A stretch of DNA of 64,000 bases from Ensifer adhaerens (GCF_028993555.1 NZ_CP118611.1:1296001-1360000); one strand, 5' to 3'. Counted from the stretch's first letter, positions 47,653 through 55,865 are shown. The notes: generated from the sequence alone by a model not told the origin. Numbers and translations are program-made.

Positions 47653-48365
47653 CAGTGGTGCCCCCGGTTGAGGCGGCGCTCGATCTGGGCGATCACCAGG
47701 ACGGACACGAGCGTGATTGCCAGGAACAGAATGGCCGTCAGCCCATAGAAGAAGATGTATTGCTTGGTGCCCGCGGCTGCGCGATAGCCCGTGTAGAGCA
47801 ACTCGCTGAAGGAGCCGAGTACGCTGATGATGGCGCTTTCCTTGGTGATCGACAGCCAGAGATTGCCCATGCCCGGCACGGCGTGGCGCATCATTTGCGG
47901 GAAAACGATGCGGGTGAAGACCTTGCGTTGCGGCATGCCGATCGAAACCGCCGCCTCGATCTGGCCCGGCGGCACGGAGAGGAAGGCGGAGCGCAGCACC
48001 TCGGTCATGAAGGCGCCGGAGACGAAGGCGAGCGCGATGATGGCCGCCCAGAAGGAACTGAACTGGAAGGTCTCGGCCACGAGACCGAAGTGCTTGAGCA
48101 GCCGTTCGGCACCGCTCGCAACGGAGAAATAGAGGAGCAGGATGACCAGAAGTTCGGGCAGCGACCGGACGACGGTTGTATAGATCTCGGCGAGGTAACG
48201 CGGAACGCGGTGCTTCGACAGTTTGCCAGCGGCCCCGAGGAAGCCGAAAAGAACCGCGACCGCGTAGGCGACCACGGAGACCTGCAGGGTCATCAGCAGG
48301 CCCCAGGCGAAATCATCGCCCCAGCCCTCGCCGCCCCAGGCAAGCAATTGCCAGTAATAGTCCAT
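47652..48365 (-). CDS. Polar amino acid ABC transporter permease (HisQ type)
   Basis: 237 residues, five membrane segments, with VVRSLPELLVILLLYFSVASG near residue 65 and EAAVSIGMPQRKVFTRIVFPQMMRHAVPG as the coupling loop, as in HisQ. It follows the SBP gene after a 159-bp gap containing a strong hairpin. Confidence 0.92.
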   Translation of the reverse strand: MDYYWQLLAWGGEGWGDDFAWGLLMTLQVSVVAYAVAVLFGFLGAAGKLSKHRVPRYLAEIYTTVVRSLPELLVILLLYFSVASGAERLLKHFGLVAETFQFSSFWAAIIALAFVSGAFMTEVLRSAFLSVPPGQIEAAVSIGMPQRKVFTRIVFPQMMRHAVPGMGNLWLSITKESAIISVLGSFSELLYTGYRAAAGTKQYIFFYGLTAILFLAITLVSVLVIAQIERRLNRGHH

Positions 48366-48477
48366 CCGTCGTTACCTGTTCCCGATTGTCTCGTCAGCCC
48401 CTACGCCGCCCTCTATGGGCCCGGTCGCTGTAGCGGTTGCTGCGATGATGCCCCGGCGCTGTGGCCGGTTTGGCGAA

Positions 48478-48515
48478 CGAGGGCGGCGGCGGGCCGAAGC
48501 CGGACGCCGCCCTCG
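48478..48515 (-). other. Intercistronic hairpin after arginine-type SBP gene
   Basis: CGAGGGCGGCG and CGCCGCCCTCG form an 11-bp perfect outer stem with a smaller inner hairpin, 9 bp after the SBP stop and ahead of the HisQ-type permease. On the transcript it is preceded, not followed, by a T-run, so it is unlikely to terminate. Confidence 0.6.
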
Positions 48516-48524
48516 AAAAACGAC

Positions 48525-49325
48525 TTACTTCTTGCCAAAGATCCACTTGTCGACGAGCTTCTGCGTCGTGCCGTCCTTTTCGAGAGCAGCAAGGCCGGCA
48601 TTGACCTTCTCAAGGGTCGCAGCGTCACCCTTGCGCACGGCATAGGCAACGCCCTCGCCGAGCGTGACGTTCTTCGGAACCTCGACCTTGACCTCGTAGT
48701 CGGCGCCCTCAGGCGACTTCAGGAACGTCTGGATGTAGAGGTCGGGGATCAGCACGTAGTCGACGCGGCCGGCGATGAGATCGGCGACCGAGTTGTCGGC
48801 AGTGTCGTAGCTCTTGGCTTCTGCGCCGGTCAGGTACTTGGCGACATAGGCTGCCTGTACGCTTGAGGTCTGCACGCCGATGATCTTGCCCTCGACGCTT
48901 GCCGGATCGATGATCTTGCCCGAACCGTCAGCCGCATCGACCGTCTTGATTTCGCTCGTATCACCCTTGGAGCCGACGAAGGACGTGCCTTCGGTGTAGT
49001 AAGGCGACGAGAAATCGACGACCTGACGGCGCTCATCGGTGATCGAGAAGGCGCCGATGATGAAGTCGACCTTGTTTTCCTTCAGCGACGGGATCAGACC
49101 GTCCCAGGCCATCTGGTTGATGTCGCACTTGACGGCCATCTTCTCGCAAAGCGCGCGGGAGAGATCGGCTTCAAGGCCTTCCCATTCGCCGCCGGCATTC
49201 ACCTGGGTGAAGGGCATGTAGGGCTCCGGCGTCATGCCGAGCCGCAGCGTGTCCTCGGCAAATGCGCTGCTTGCAGCCATGGAAAGGGCGATCCCTGCGA
49301 ACAGGGCGGTCTTCAACGTCTTCAT
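48525..49325 (-). CDS. Basic amino acid ABC transporter substrate-binding protein (family 3)
   Basis: 266 residues. Signal peptide MKTLKTALFAGIALSMAASSAFA, cleaved before EDTLRLGMTPEPYMPF. The mature protein has family 3 motifs: WEGLEADLSRALCEKM, WDGLIPSLKENKVDFIIGAFSITDERRQVVDFSSPYY, with the Arg that binds the ligand carboxylate in TDERRQ. AGGAGG lies 6 to 8 bases before the ATG. The DDAH gene is 29 bp upstream in the same operon. Arginine, methylarginine or citrulline are the likely ligands, from the enzymes of the operon. Confidence 0.9.
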   Translation of the reverse strand: MKTLKTALFAGIALSMAASSAFAEDTLRLGMTPEPYMPFTQVNAGGEWEGLEADLSRALCEKMAVKCDINQMAWDGLIPSLKENKVDFIIGAFSITDERRQVVDFSSPYYTEGTSFVGSKGDTSEIKTVDAADGSGKIIDPASVEGKIIGVQTSSVQAAYVAKYLTGAEAKSYDTADNSVADLIAGRVDYVLIPDLYIQTFLKSPEGADYEVKVEVPKNVTLGEGVAYAVRKGDAATLEKVNAGLAALEKDGTTQKLVDKWIFGKK

Positions 49326-49354
49326 TTTGTTTCCTCCTCAGGGATTGCGGCGGA

Positions 49355-50158
49355 TCAGAGCGTGTTGCTGAACCAGCGCAGCGACATGCAGGAAAGACCT
49401 GCATCGATCTTGCCGATCTCCGTCGTCTTCATCGGCACGACCTTGTAGCCGAGCTTGTCGAGCATCTCGATCGTGCGCGGGAAGTCGGAGCCGACCATGA
49501 CGACGTCGTTGACGCGCAAAGCATTGGCTGCCGGCTCTTCACCTTCAGGGATGATCACCTGCTTGAAGCGCTCGAAGGCGCCGGACTTGGCAAGACGTGC
49601 GGTCGAAAGCACGGTCTCGTCGTCGAGCAGCGAGCAGTCGGTTTTGAAGTGCAGCACGCCTTCCGGCGTCGCGACGATCTCGCTCTTGCGACCGAGCTTG
49701 GTAAGGCAGGCCTGCAGTGCTTCGGCGCCAACCTTGTTGGTGCGGGCTGACAGGCCGATCATTACGCTTTCGCGGGTCGTCAGCACGTCACCGCCATCGG
49801 CAAAGCCGGTGCCGGGCAGATCAAGCACGGTCTCGAACATGGCGCGCAGCGTCGGCTCGATCTCGGGCGTTTCCTTGACGCGGGTCTCAGCACCCGGACG
49901 CAGCAGGATCGCGCCTTCGGTAAAGACGAGCGCCGGATCCTCGACGAAGATCGAGTCCGGGAAGGCTTCGAGCGCGGGAAGGACCGTCACCTTCACGCCC
50001 GCATCCTTCATCGCCGCGATATAGGCGTCGTGTTCAGCCTTCACACCTTCAAAGGTCGGATTGCCACGGTCGTCGGCGCGCAGGCCGTTTACGACCGACT
50101 TCGACGGCGTGCGGACGATGATGTTGTTGAACTGGTAGACGGGGCGAGATTGCGACAT
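49355..50158 (-). CDS. Dimethylargininase (N-G,N-G-dimethylarginine dimethylaminohydrolase)
   Basis: 267 residues of the amidinotransferase (pentein) superfamily. Visible catalytic positions are Asp/Glu in DSIFVEDPALVF near residue 63, GFADGGDVL, His in GVLHFKTDCSLLD near residue 160, and the nucleophile Cys in the C-terminal AGLSCMSLRW. This set and the length match bacterial DDAH (about 254-270) rather than arginine deiminase (about 400). It hydrolyses methylated arginines to citrulline and (di)methylamine. The ATG at 50158 is chosen because the open frame before it runs into the intergenic space. The flanking CtlX and ornithine cyclodeaminase genes would process the citrulline. Confidence 0.85.
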   Translation of the reverse strand: MSQSRPVYQFNNIIVRTPSKSVVNGLRADDRGNPTFEGVKAEHDAYIAAMKDAGVKVTVLPALEAFPDSIFVEDPALVFTEGAILLRPGAETRVKETPEIEPTLRAMFETVLDLPGTGFADGGDVLTTRESVMIGLSARTNKVGAEALQACLTKLGRKSEIVATPEGVLHFKTDCSLLDDETVLSTARLAKSGAFERFKQVIIPEGEEPAANALRVNDVVMVGSDFPRTIEMLDKLGYKVVPMKTTEIGKIDAGLSCMSLRWFSNTL

Positions 50159-50189
50159 TTGTAGTACCTTTGGCTTGGATGAGGTGCTT

Positions 50190-51161
50190 CTATCGATCGG
50201 ACGTGGCGGCGTAAAGCTTTTGCGTACCGGCTGGTTCTCTTCTCGACAAATGAACGCCGGCCAGCATGCAGCGAACGGATCCGCCGGCAAGTTCGATGGT
50301 CGGAACGTCGAAGGCGAGAACGCGGGCGGAGACTTCGAGCGCCTTCACCTGGTCGGGGCGCAGCGATGCGAGCGCACGGGCCGACATGACCACCACGCGG
50401 CCGTCGGCGCCGTCAAGTTCGATGGCGTTGCCGGCGAAATTCTCGATCTGGTCGAGCGTGAGATCAATCACCTGTCGACCGGTTTCTTCGAGTCGGGCGC
50501 AGATTTCCTGGCGGCGGGGCATGTCCGGGATCATGCTCGTGCCAATCAGTGCAAACTCGGTACCGATGCACATCAGCACGTTGGTGTGGTAGATCGAGTT
50601 GCCCTGGCGATCGACGGCGCCGAAGATCATCGGCTCGAAGTTGAAGTGGGTGCAGAAACGCTCGAGCGCCACCTCGTTGGTGCGGTTCGAGCGGGCCGCA
50701 TAGGCGACGCGACCGATATGGTCGAGCACCATGGCGCCGGTGCCTTCGAGATAGACGCCGTCCTTTTCGAGACCGGAATAGTCGATCACGTCCTGGACGC
50801 GATACTCGTTCTTCAGCATCTCGATGATGTCGGCGCGGCGCTCGCTCTGGCGGCTTTCCGAATACATCGGATAGATCGCCACATGGCCGCCGGAATGGGT
50901 CGAAAACCAGTTGTTCGGAAAGACCGAGTCGGGCCGCGTCGTCGTTTCGTCCTCGAAAAGATGAACGGCGACGCCGGCTCCGGCCAAACCGTCGGCCATG
51001 CGGCTGACTTCATCATAGGCAGCCTTGGCGATCGCCGTCGGCTGGCGTGCCTCATCGGTCGCCTGGAAGGCGTTGTCCTTGGCCGTCATCGGGTTCGGGC
51101 CGAAGTGGTGCGGGCGGATCATCACGACGCCCTTCGGCGCCTGTACGGACAGTCTCTTCAT
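50190..51161 (-). CDS. ctlX: Citrulline hydrolase CtlX-type, arginine deiminase-related
   Basis: 323 residues of the pentein superfamily. N-terminal VVMIRPHHFGPNP, the DSVFPNNWFSTHSGGHVAIYPM segment near residue 77, GTGAMVLDH, His in GNSIYHTNVLMCIG near residue 190, and the Cys in GGSVRCMLAGVHL near residue 300 agree with the CtlX family, which takes citrulline to ornithine with loss of CO2 and ammonia. The product is exactly the substrate of the ornithine cyclodeaminase encoded just upstream, whose stop overlaps the region before this start. The ATG at 51161 is preceded by GGAGC at about 10 bases. The name rests on recalled family features. Confidence 0.75.
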   Translation of the reverse strand: MKRLSVQAPKGVVMIRPHHFGPNPMTAKDNAFQATDEARQPTAIAKAAYDEVSRMADGLAGAGVAVHLFEDETTTRPDSVFPNNWFSTHSGGHVAIYPMYSESRQSERRADIIEMLKNEYRVQDVIDYSGLEKDGVYLEGTGAMVLDHIGRVAYAARSNRTNEVALERFCTHFNFEPMIFGAVDRQGNSIYHTNVLMCIGTEFALIGTSMIPDMPRRQEICARLEETGRQVIDLTLDQIENFAGNAIELDGADGRVVVMSARALASLRPDQVKALEVSARVLAFDVPTIELAGGSVRCMLAGVHLSRREPAGTQKLYAATSDR

Positions 51162-51162
51162 G

Positions 51163-52209
51163 TTATGCAGCGCTCCGCTCGGCAGGGACCGCTGGCGGCT
51201 GCCGGAAGAGGCCATAGAGATCACGCGGATGCTCCGGCTGCGTCGTCAGGTCGAGCTCGGTGTAGAAAGACGTGCCCTGGATTTTGTCGCGCAGGAAGCG
51301 CAGTGCCGAAAAATCTTCGGTCGCGAAACCGACGGAATCGAAGATGGTGATCTGGGCCGAGCTGCGGCGGCCTTCGGCCTCGCCCGCAATGACCTGCCAG
51401 AGTTCGGTGACCGGGAAATCCGGCGCCATCTGCTGGATCTCGCCCTCGATGCGGGTCTGCTCCGGATATTCGACGAAGACGTCGGCGCGGCGCAGGATGT
51501 CGCCCTGCAGTTCCGTCTTGCCGGGGCAGTCGCCGCCGACCGCGTTGATGTGAACGCCCGCACCGACCATGTTGTCGGAGAGGATCGTGGCATTGCGCTT
51601 GTCGGCCGTGACGGTCGTGATGATGTCAGCCCCTGATACGGCCTCCTCGGCGGTCCTGGCGACCACGATGTCGAAGTCCATGTCGGCGAGGTTCTTGCAG
51701 AACTTGTCGGCCGCTTCCGCGTCGATGTCGAAGACCTGAAGCCGCTTGACGCCGAGAAGGGCGCGGAAGGCGAGCGCCTGGAACTCGGACTGGGCGCCGA
51801 GACCGATGATCGCCATCGAGCGGGCATCGGGACGAGCGAGGTATCTTGCGGCAAGCGCCGAGGTGGCGGCGGTCCTCAGACCTGTCATGATCGTCATTTC
51901 GGAAACGAGACAGGGATAACCTGTGCTGACGTCCGAGAGAACGCCAAAGGCAGTCACCGTCTGCAGACCGACATTCGGGTTCTTCGGGTGACCGTTGACG
52001 TATTTGAAGCCGTAATGCTCACCGTCCGATGTCGGCATCAGCTCGATGACGCCTGTCTTCGAATGGCTTGCAAGCCTCGGGGTTTTCTCGAATGCATTCC
52101 ACCGGCGGAAATCATCCTCGATGTATTCCGCAAGACCCACAAGGAACGTCTCAATGCCGATCGATTTGACCAGCTCGATTACGTTGCCGACACCGACATA
52201 CTGAACCAC
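51163..52209 (-). CDS. Ornithine cyclodeaminase
   Basis: 348 residues of the ornithine cyclodeaminase/mu-crystallin family. The substrate-side residues lie in MTIMTGLRTAATSALAARYLARPD near residue 105, followed by the NAD motif MAIIGLGAQSEFQALAF (GxGxQ) near residue 135. The DCPGKTELQGDILRRADVFVEY part holds the catalytic Asp near residue 228. The enzyme converts ornithine to proline and ammonia with NAD recycled inside the active site. It leads the operon and is divergent from the Lrp-type regulator, with two TTGCGCAA sites between them. Confidence 0.92.
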   Translation of the reverse strand: MVQYVGVGNVIELVKSIGIETFLVGLAEYIEDDFRRWNAFEKTPRLASHSKTGVIELMPTSDGEHYGFKYVNGHPKNPNVGLQTVTAFGVLSDVSTGYPCLVSEMTIMTGLRTAATSALAARYLARPDARSMAIIGLGAQSEFQALAFRALLGVKRLQVFDIDAEAADKFCKNLADMDFDIVVARTAEEAVSGADIITTVTADKRNATILSDNMVGAGVHINAVGGDCPGKTELQGDILRRADVFVEYPEQTRIEGEIQQMAPDFPVTELWQVIAGEAEGRRSSAQITIFDSVGFATEDFSALRFLRDKIQGTSFYTELDLTTQPEHPRDLYGLFRQPPAVPAERSAA

Positions 52210-52280
52210 GTTAAAAACTCCATCGGAGAAATTCGATGAAGTCAGCGTAGGCAGGCAAGAAGTGAGTTGAAATTTTAAAC

Positions 52281-52319
52281 TTGCGCAAAATTGAGGGAGA
52301 TATTGAGCAATTTGCGCAA
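52281..52319. promoter_or_regulatory. Lrp/AsnC-type operator pair between ocd and lrp genes
   Basis: Two TTGCGCAA palindromes at 52281-52288 and 52312-52319 lie 31 bp apart, about three helical turns. They also form the arms of a larger inverted repeat (TTGCGCAAAATTG / CAATTTGCGCAA). They are 19 bp before the Lrp-type start and 72 bp before the ocd start. Confidence 0.6.
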
Positions 52320-52337
52320 TCGTAATATGCAGTTCTC

Positions 52338-52763
52338 ATGCATATCTTCGATGACCTCGATCACCAGCTCATCTCGCTATTGCGAGAAGACGGCCGCGCG
52401 CCCTACTCCAAGATCGCGGCCGTGCTCGGCATCTCCAGGGCAACCGTGCAGACGCGGATCGATCGCTTGCTTGAGAGCGGGGCGGTGCTCGGTTTCACCT
52501 TGCGCGTGCGGCAAGATTATGACGATCGCGCCATCCGTGCGATCATGATGATCGAAGTCAGCGGCCGCAACACCACCAAGGTGATCAAGTACCTGCGCGG
52601 CCTACCCGAACTTTACGCGCTGCATACCACCAATGGCGGCTGGGATCTGGTCGCCGAAATCCGCGCCAACAGCCTCAGCGATTTCGACCGCATCCTGCGC
52701 GAGGTGCGCGACGTTGACGGCGTATCGAACAGCGAAACGAGCATTCTGCTCAGCACCGTTTAA
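52338..52763 (+). CDS. Lrp/AsnC-family transcriptional regulator
   Basis: 141 residues: helix-turn-helix at about 5-50 (DHQLISLLREDGRAPYSKIA with GISRATVQTRIDRLLESG) and an AsnC-type RAM effector domain (about 65-140). It is divergent from the ornithine cyclodeaminase operon with a clear paired palindrome between, so it most likely activates that operon in response to arginine, ornithine or citrulline and represses itself. The ATG is followed at once by the conserved family start HIFDDLDHQLI. Confidence 0.9.
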   Translation: MHIFDDLDHQLISLLREDGRAPYSKIAAVLGISRATVQTRIDRLLESGAVLGFTLRVRQDYDDRAIRAIMMIEVSGRNTTKVIKYLRGLPELYALHTTNGGWDLVAEIRANSLSDFDRILREVRDVDGVSNSETSILLSTV

Positions 52764-52816
52764 TCTCTCAGCACCACAAGCGCACCGCGCGTGCGCCAGT
52801 CCAGACAGGCAAAACC

Positions 52817-53338
52817 GTGAGCCATATCCCGCAAATCGACTACGACACCGCTTCCGACGAAATCCGCGCCGCCCACGATGAAGAAGTGCGCGTGCGAGGA
52901 CGCATGACCAACATGAAGCGCACGCTTTTGCATTCGCCTGTGGCGCATCGCATCTATGCGGAATGGTTCACGCTGCGTGAAGAGCTGCGGCCCGCGCTCG
53001 ATGACCGCGCGATCTGGTTCCTCTCGCATGCGATTTCCGAGGCCATGCGCTCGCCGATCGCCATGGGCTTTTTCCGCCGCGCCTTCGCAAACGCCGGAAT
53101 CGACTTCCACACCGTCGCGCCCACCGCTGACGAACAGCGGCTGATCGCCTTCGGTCGCGCGATCGTAGCCGACAGCAACGCCGTCCCGGAGGAGATCTGG
53201 AAGGGTCTCAAGGTGCGTTACGACGCCAAGGCGCTGGTCGACCTCGTCGCCTTCTCGGGCATCATGGTGGCCACTGCCCTCTTCAACAACGTGGTCGAGG
53301 TCGAGTTCGACAAGGAACTGGAACCGTTCGTCGACTGA
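52817..53338 (+). CDS. Carboxymuconolactone decarboxylase-like protein without CxxC
   Basis: 173 residues from a GTG start with AGG 7 bases upstream. All-helical sequence with SHIPQIDYDTASDEIRAAHDE at the start, LTLREELRPALDDRAIWFLSHAISEAMRSP in the centre, and a C-terminal LVDLVAFSGIMVATALFNN motif resemble the CMD/AhpD-like families. The peroxidase CxxC motif is absent, and the protein has no cysteine at all, so thiol peroxidase activity is ruled out. It lies 54 bp after the Lrp-type gene and could be co-transcribed with it. Function unknown. Confidence 0.65.
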   Translation: MSHIPQIDYDTASDEIRAAHDEEVRVRGRMTNMKRTLLHSPVAHRIYAEWFTLREELRPALDDRAIWFLSHAISEAMRSPIAMGFFRRAFANAGIDFHTVAPTADEQRLIAFGRAIVADSNAVPEEIWKGLKVRYDAKALVDLVAFSGIMVATALFNNVVEVEFDKELEPFVD

Positions 53339-53500
53339 GATGCCGGTCGCGACTTCCGAAAACGAGAAGACCACGACCTCTGCCTCGCAAACGGCTTCGA
53401 ATAGCCGGACAGACCCATTTCCGGATCGGTGAGCAGGCCTACCCGAACCAGTTCTTTCAATATCGCCTGGAAGGCTAGCGCCGAGAATCTCCGGAACGGC

Positions 53501-53517
53501 GTCTCCATGTTGGAGAC
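53501..53517. promoter_or_regulatory. Inverted repeat upstream of the marR promoter
   Basis: GTCTCC and GGAGAC flank ATGTT directly before the -35 box. The position fits an activator or second repressor site; there is no further evidence. Confidence 0.35.
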
Positions 53518-53550
53518 TTGACGCTTCGGGTTTGCGTGTATATACACGCA
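53518..53550 (+). promoter_or_regulatory. Promoter and operator of the MarR gene, probable leaderless start
   Basis: TTGACG (53518-53523) and TATACA (53541-53546) are separated by exactly 17 bases, a strong sigma-70-type promoter. The -10 lies inside an 18-bp perfect palindrome, TGCGTGTATATACACGCA (53533-53550). A start of transcription 6 to 8 bases after the -10 would fall on or next to the ATG at 53553. Confidence 0.75.
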
Positions 53551-53552
53551 TT

Positions 53553-53948
53553 ATGTCTCGTTGCTACTGCGCCCTCTTACGCAAAGCCACCCGGAGGGTG
53601 ACGTCACTCTATGACGACGCACTCGAACCGATCGGTATCAACCTCGCCCAGTTCAGTATGCTCAGGCACATTGAACGCGGCGAACCTATTTCGATGACGG
53701 AACTTGGCCGAACGATCGAGCTTGAGCGCTCGACGGTGAGCCGCAATGTCAAGGTGCTTGAGGGCATGGGGCTGGTGACGACCGGAAGCGGAAAGGACCA
53801 GAGAGAAGCCGTTGTCGAATTGACGGAAAACGGTCGCCAGATACTCACGGACGGCGCGCCGCTCTGGGAAGGCGCTCAGGACAAGATCGAAGCACGGCTG
53901 GGGACAGATGCAGCCGCCGCGTTGAAGGAGATGCTTCTGGCGCTCTAG
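53553..53948 (+). CDS. MarR-family transcriptional regulator
   Basis: 131 residues from the ATG at 53553 (MSRCYCALLRKATRRVTSLYDD). MarR winged helix at about 35-100: SMTELGRTIELERSTVSRNVKVLEGMGLV, the wing RREAVVELTENG-like stretch, and the C-terminal dimer helices. A TTG seven codons earlier lies inside the operator and is rejected. The two cysteines at positions 4 and 6 might be redox sensing. The MFS gene downstream (113 bp) is the likely target in an efflux or uptake pair, a common MarR arrangement. No ribosome binding site can exist if the mRNA is leaderless, as the promoter suggests. Confidence 0.88.
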   Translation: MSRCYCALLRKATRRVTSLYDDALEPIGINLAQFSMLRHIERGEPISMTELGRTIELERSTVSRNVKVLEGMGLVTTGSGKDQREAVVELTENGRQILTDGAPLWEGAQDKIEARLGTDAAAALKEMLLAL

Positions 53949-54061
53949 ACGAGCATCGCCCGGCGGCACCTGCGAGAATGCAATTCAATCTGCGATCTGC
54001 GCTGAAAAAGCCCGCGCAGCGCTTTCGCACACCTTGAAATACGGAAAAGAGGAAATCGACG

Positions 54062-55357
54062 ATGCTCGGTCCAGCGCTTGCGCGTTATCTTGCCAGACGC
54101 AACATCCACTACGGCTGGGCCATGGCCGCCGTCACATTCCTGGTCATGCTGTCGACCGCCGGCGCCATGGGCTCTGCCGGCGTGCTGATCAAGCCGCTTG
54201 AAACCGAGTTTGGCTGGTCCAATGCTGAGATCTCGATGGCGCTGGCAATCCGGCTTTGCCTCTTCGGCCTGCTTGGCCCCTTCGCCGCTTCGTTCATGAA
54301 CCATTTCGGCGTGCGGCAGGTCGTTTCCGCGGCCCTGATGCTGATCATTTCCGGCATCGCCGCTTCATTCTACATGACGGAACTCTGGCACCTGGTTGCG
54401 ATCTGGGGGGTGGTGCTCGGCGTCGGTACCGGAATGACCGCGCTGGTGCTCGGCGCAACGGTGGCGACACGCTGGTTCGACAAGCGACGCGGGCTCGTCG
54501 TCGGGCTGATGACCGCCAGCAATGCTACAGGGCAGCTGGTGTTCCTGCCGCTGCTTGCGTCGCTCACGGAAACGATCGGCTGGCGCTCTGCCCTGACGCT
54601 GATCATCGTCATCCTGATGGCAGCCTTCATCTTGGTCCTGTTGCTGATGCAAGATCGCCCTGGTGATCTCGGCCTCGCGCCCTTCGGTGCCGACAAGATC
54701 GTCCCTGCCCCTCCCAAGGCAAAGAGCTTCGGAGCCCTTCTCCTGGCACCGATCAGGGCGCTTTCCGATGCCGCGAAGACCAACACCTTCTGGGTGCTGT
54801 TCACAACCTTTTTCGTCTGCGGCTTCAGCACCAACGGCCTGATCCAGACCCATTGGGTTTCGATTTGCAGTGATGTGGGTATAGCCGCCGTTGCCGCGGC
54901 CAGCCTGCTGGCGCTGATCGGCGTGTTCGACCTCATCGGGACCGTCGGCTCCGGCTGGCTCTCCGATCGCTACGACAACCGCTGGCTGCTCTTCTGGTTC
55001 TACTGTCTGCGTGGTCTCTCGTTGATGTTCCTGCCGTTCAGCGGCTTCAACATCTACACGCTGTCGATCTTCGCGATCTTCTATGGCCTGGATTGGGTCG
55101 CCACCGTGCCGCCGACCGTGAAGCTCTCCGCCGAACGTTTCGGCCCGGAACGTGCCGGCCTCGTCTTCGGCTGGGTTTTCACCGGCCATCAGCTCGGCGC
55201 CGCCAGTGCGACCTTCCTCGCTGGCGCTAGCCGGACGTCGCTCGAAACCTATACTCCGGCATTGCTTGCTGCGGGGATGCTCTGCGTCGTTGCCGCCCTG
55301 CTCGTGCTCACGATCGGCCGGCGCCAGCCGGAGGCGCTGGTACCACAGCCGGCCTGA
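54062..55357 (+). CDS. MFS transporter, OFA/monocarboxylate-like
   Basis: 431 residues, about 12 membrane segments. HYGWAMAAVTFLVMLSTAGAMGSAGVLIKPLETEFGW and RWFDKRRGLVVGLMTASNATGQLVFLPLLASL, plus the A-motif-like DRYDNRWLLFWFYCLRGLSLM after segment 8, resemble MFS members of the oxalate/formate antiporter and monocarboxylate porter groups. AGAGGA lies 8 bases before the ATG. Probably co-transcribed with the MarR gene, ending in a strong terminator. Cargo and direction are not readable. Confidence 0.85.
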   Translation: MLGPALARYLARRNIHYGWAMAAVTFLVMLSTAGAMGSAGVLIKPLETEFGWSNAEISMALAIRLCLFGLLGPFAASFMNHFGVRQVVSAALMLIISGIAASFYMTELWHLVAIWGVVLGVGTGMTALVLGATVATRWFDKRRGLVVGLMTASNATGQLVFLPLLASLTETIGWRSALTLIIVILMAAFILVLLLMQDRPGDLGLAPFGADKIVPAPPKAKSFGALLLAPIRALSDAAKTNTFWVLFTTFFVCGFSTNGLIQTHWVSICSDVGIAAVAAASLLALIGVFDLIGTVGSGWLSDRYDNRWLLFWFYCLRGLSLMFLPFSGFNIYTLSIFAIFYGLDWVATVPPTVKLSAERFGPERAGLVFGWVFTGHQLGAASATFLAGASRTSLETYTPALLAAGMLCVVAALLVLTIGRRQPEALVPQPA

Positions 55358-55381
55358 GTTCGTCTCCAAAGCGCGCAAAAG

Positions 55382-55414
55382 GGCGGGCTGCCGATGGCAA
55401 CCCGCCTTTTTTTT
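55382..55414 (+). terminator. Rho-independent terminator after the MFS gene
   Basis: Stem GGCGGG / CCCGCC with an inner GCC / GGC pairing, followed by eight T residues. Confidence 0.9.
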
Positions 55415-55436
55415 CAAGCCTCGCGGTCGATGACGG

Positions 55437-55865
55437 TCAGTGACTGAACTCTGTCACGAATTCCGGATTGCCGCGGATCGTGTTGCTGACGGTGCAGATT
55501 TCGTTTTCGGCCGCTTCCGCGATCGCATGGCGGACCGCATCGTCGAAATCGCCCTTGATGTCGAAGACGATGTTGAACCTGGCGACACGCGAGGGCTCGT
55601 CATGTGCCTTTTCGCCGGTCACCTTCGCACTCACTTCCGTGAGCCTGTCGAGAACGCCGTAGCGGCTGGCCGCGATCCGGGCGCTCAGCACCAGGCAGCT
55701 CGCGAGCGACGCGTAGAGCAGGTCGAGCGGGCCGTAGCCAGGCTGCGACGGGCCGGTAACGATATCGAGTTCGCCACCCGTCACCGACGTCACATGCGGA
55801 AATCCGGTCTTGCCGACGACGGCCGTCGCACCGGTTTCCCGCGTTCTCACCTTCACATCCGCCAT
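55437..55865 (-). CDS. OsmC-family protein
   Basis: 142 residues. The family Cys pair is visible: one in LASCLVLSARIAASRYG near residue 58 and one in ENEICTVSNTIRGNP near residue 122, as in OsmC/Ohr thiol peroxidases that reduce organic hydroperoxides. The ATG at 55865 (MADVKVRTRETGATAVVG) has GGAAGG at 8 bases; the frame stays open upstream but that part is not family-like. Single gene, convergent with the MFS gene and separated by its terminator. Confidence 0.88.
   Translation of the reverse strand: MADVKVRTRETGATAVVGKTGFPHVTSVTGGELDIVTGPSQPGYGPLDLLYASLASCLVLSARIAASRYGVLDRLTEVSAKVTGEKAHDEPSRVARFNIVFDIKGDFDDAVRHAIAEAAENEICTVSNTIRGNPEFVTEFSH

Noticed and set aside
45033..48866. Three long plus-strand open frames (427, 458 and 403 codons) across the arginine-type operon
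   Set aside because: All are shadows of M20, ATPase, permease and SBP genes with recognisable motifs.
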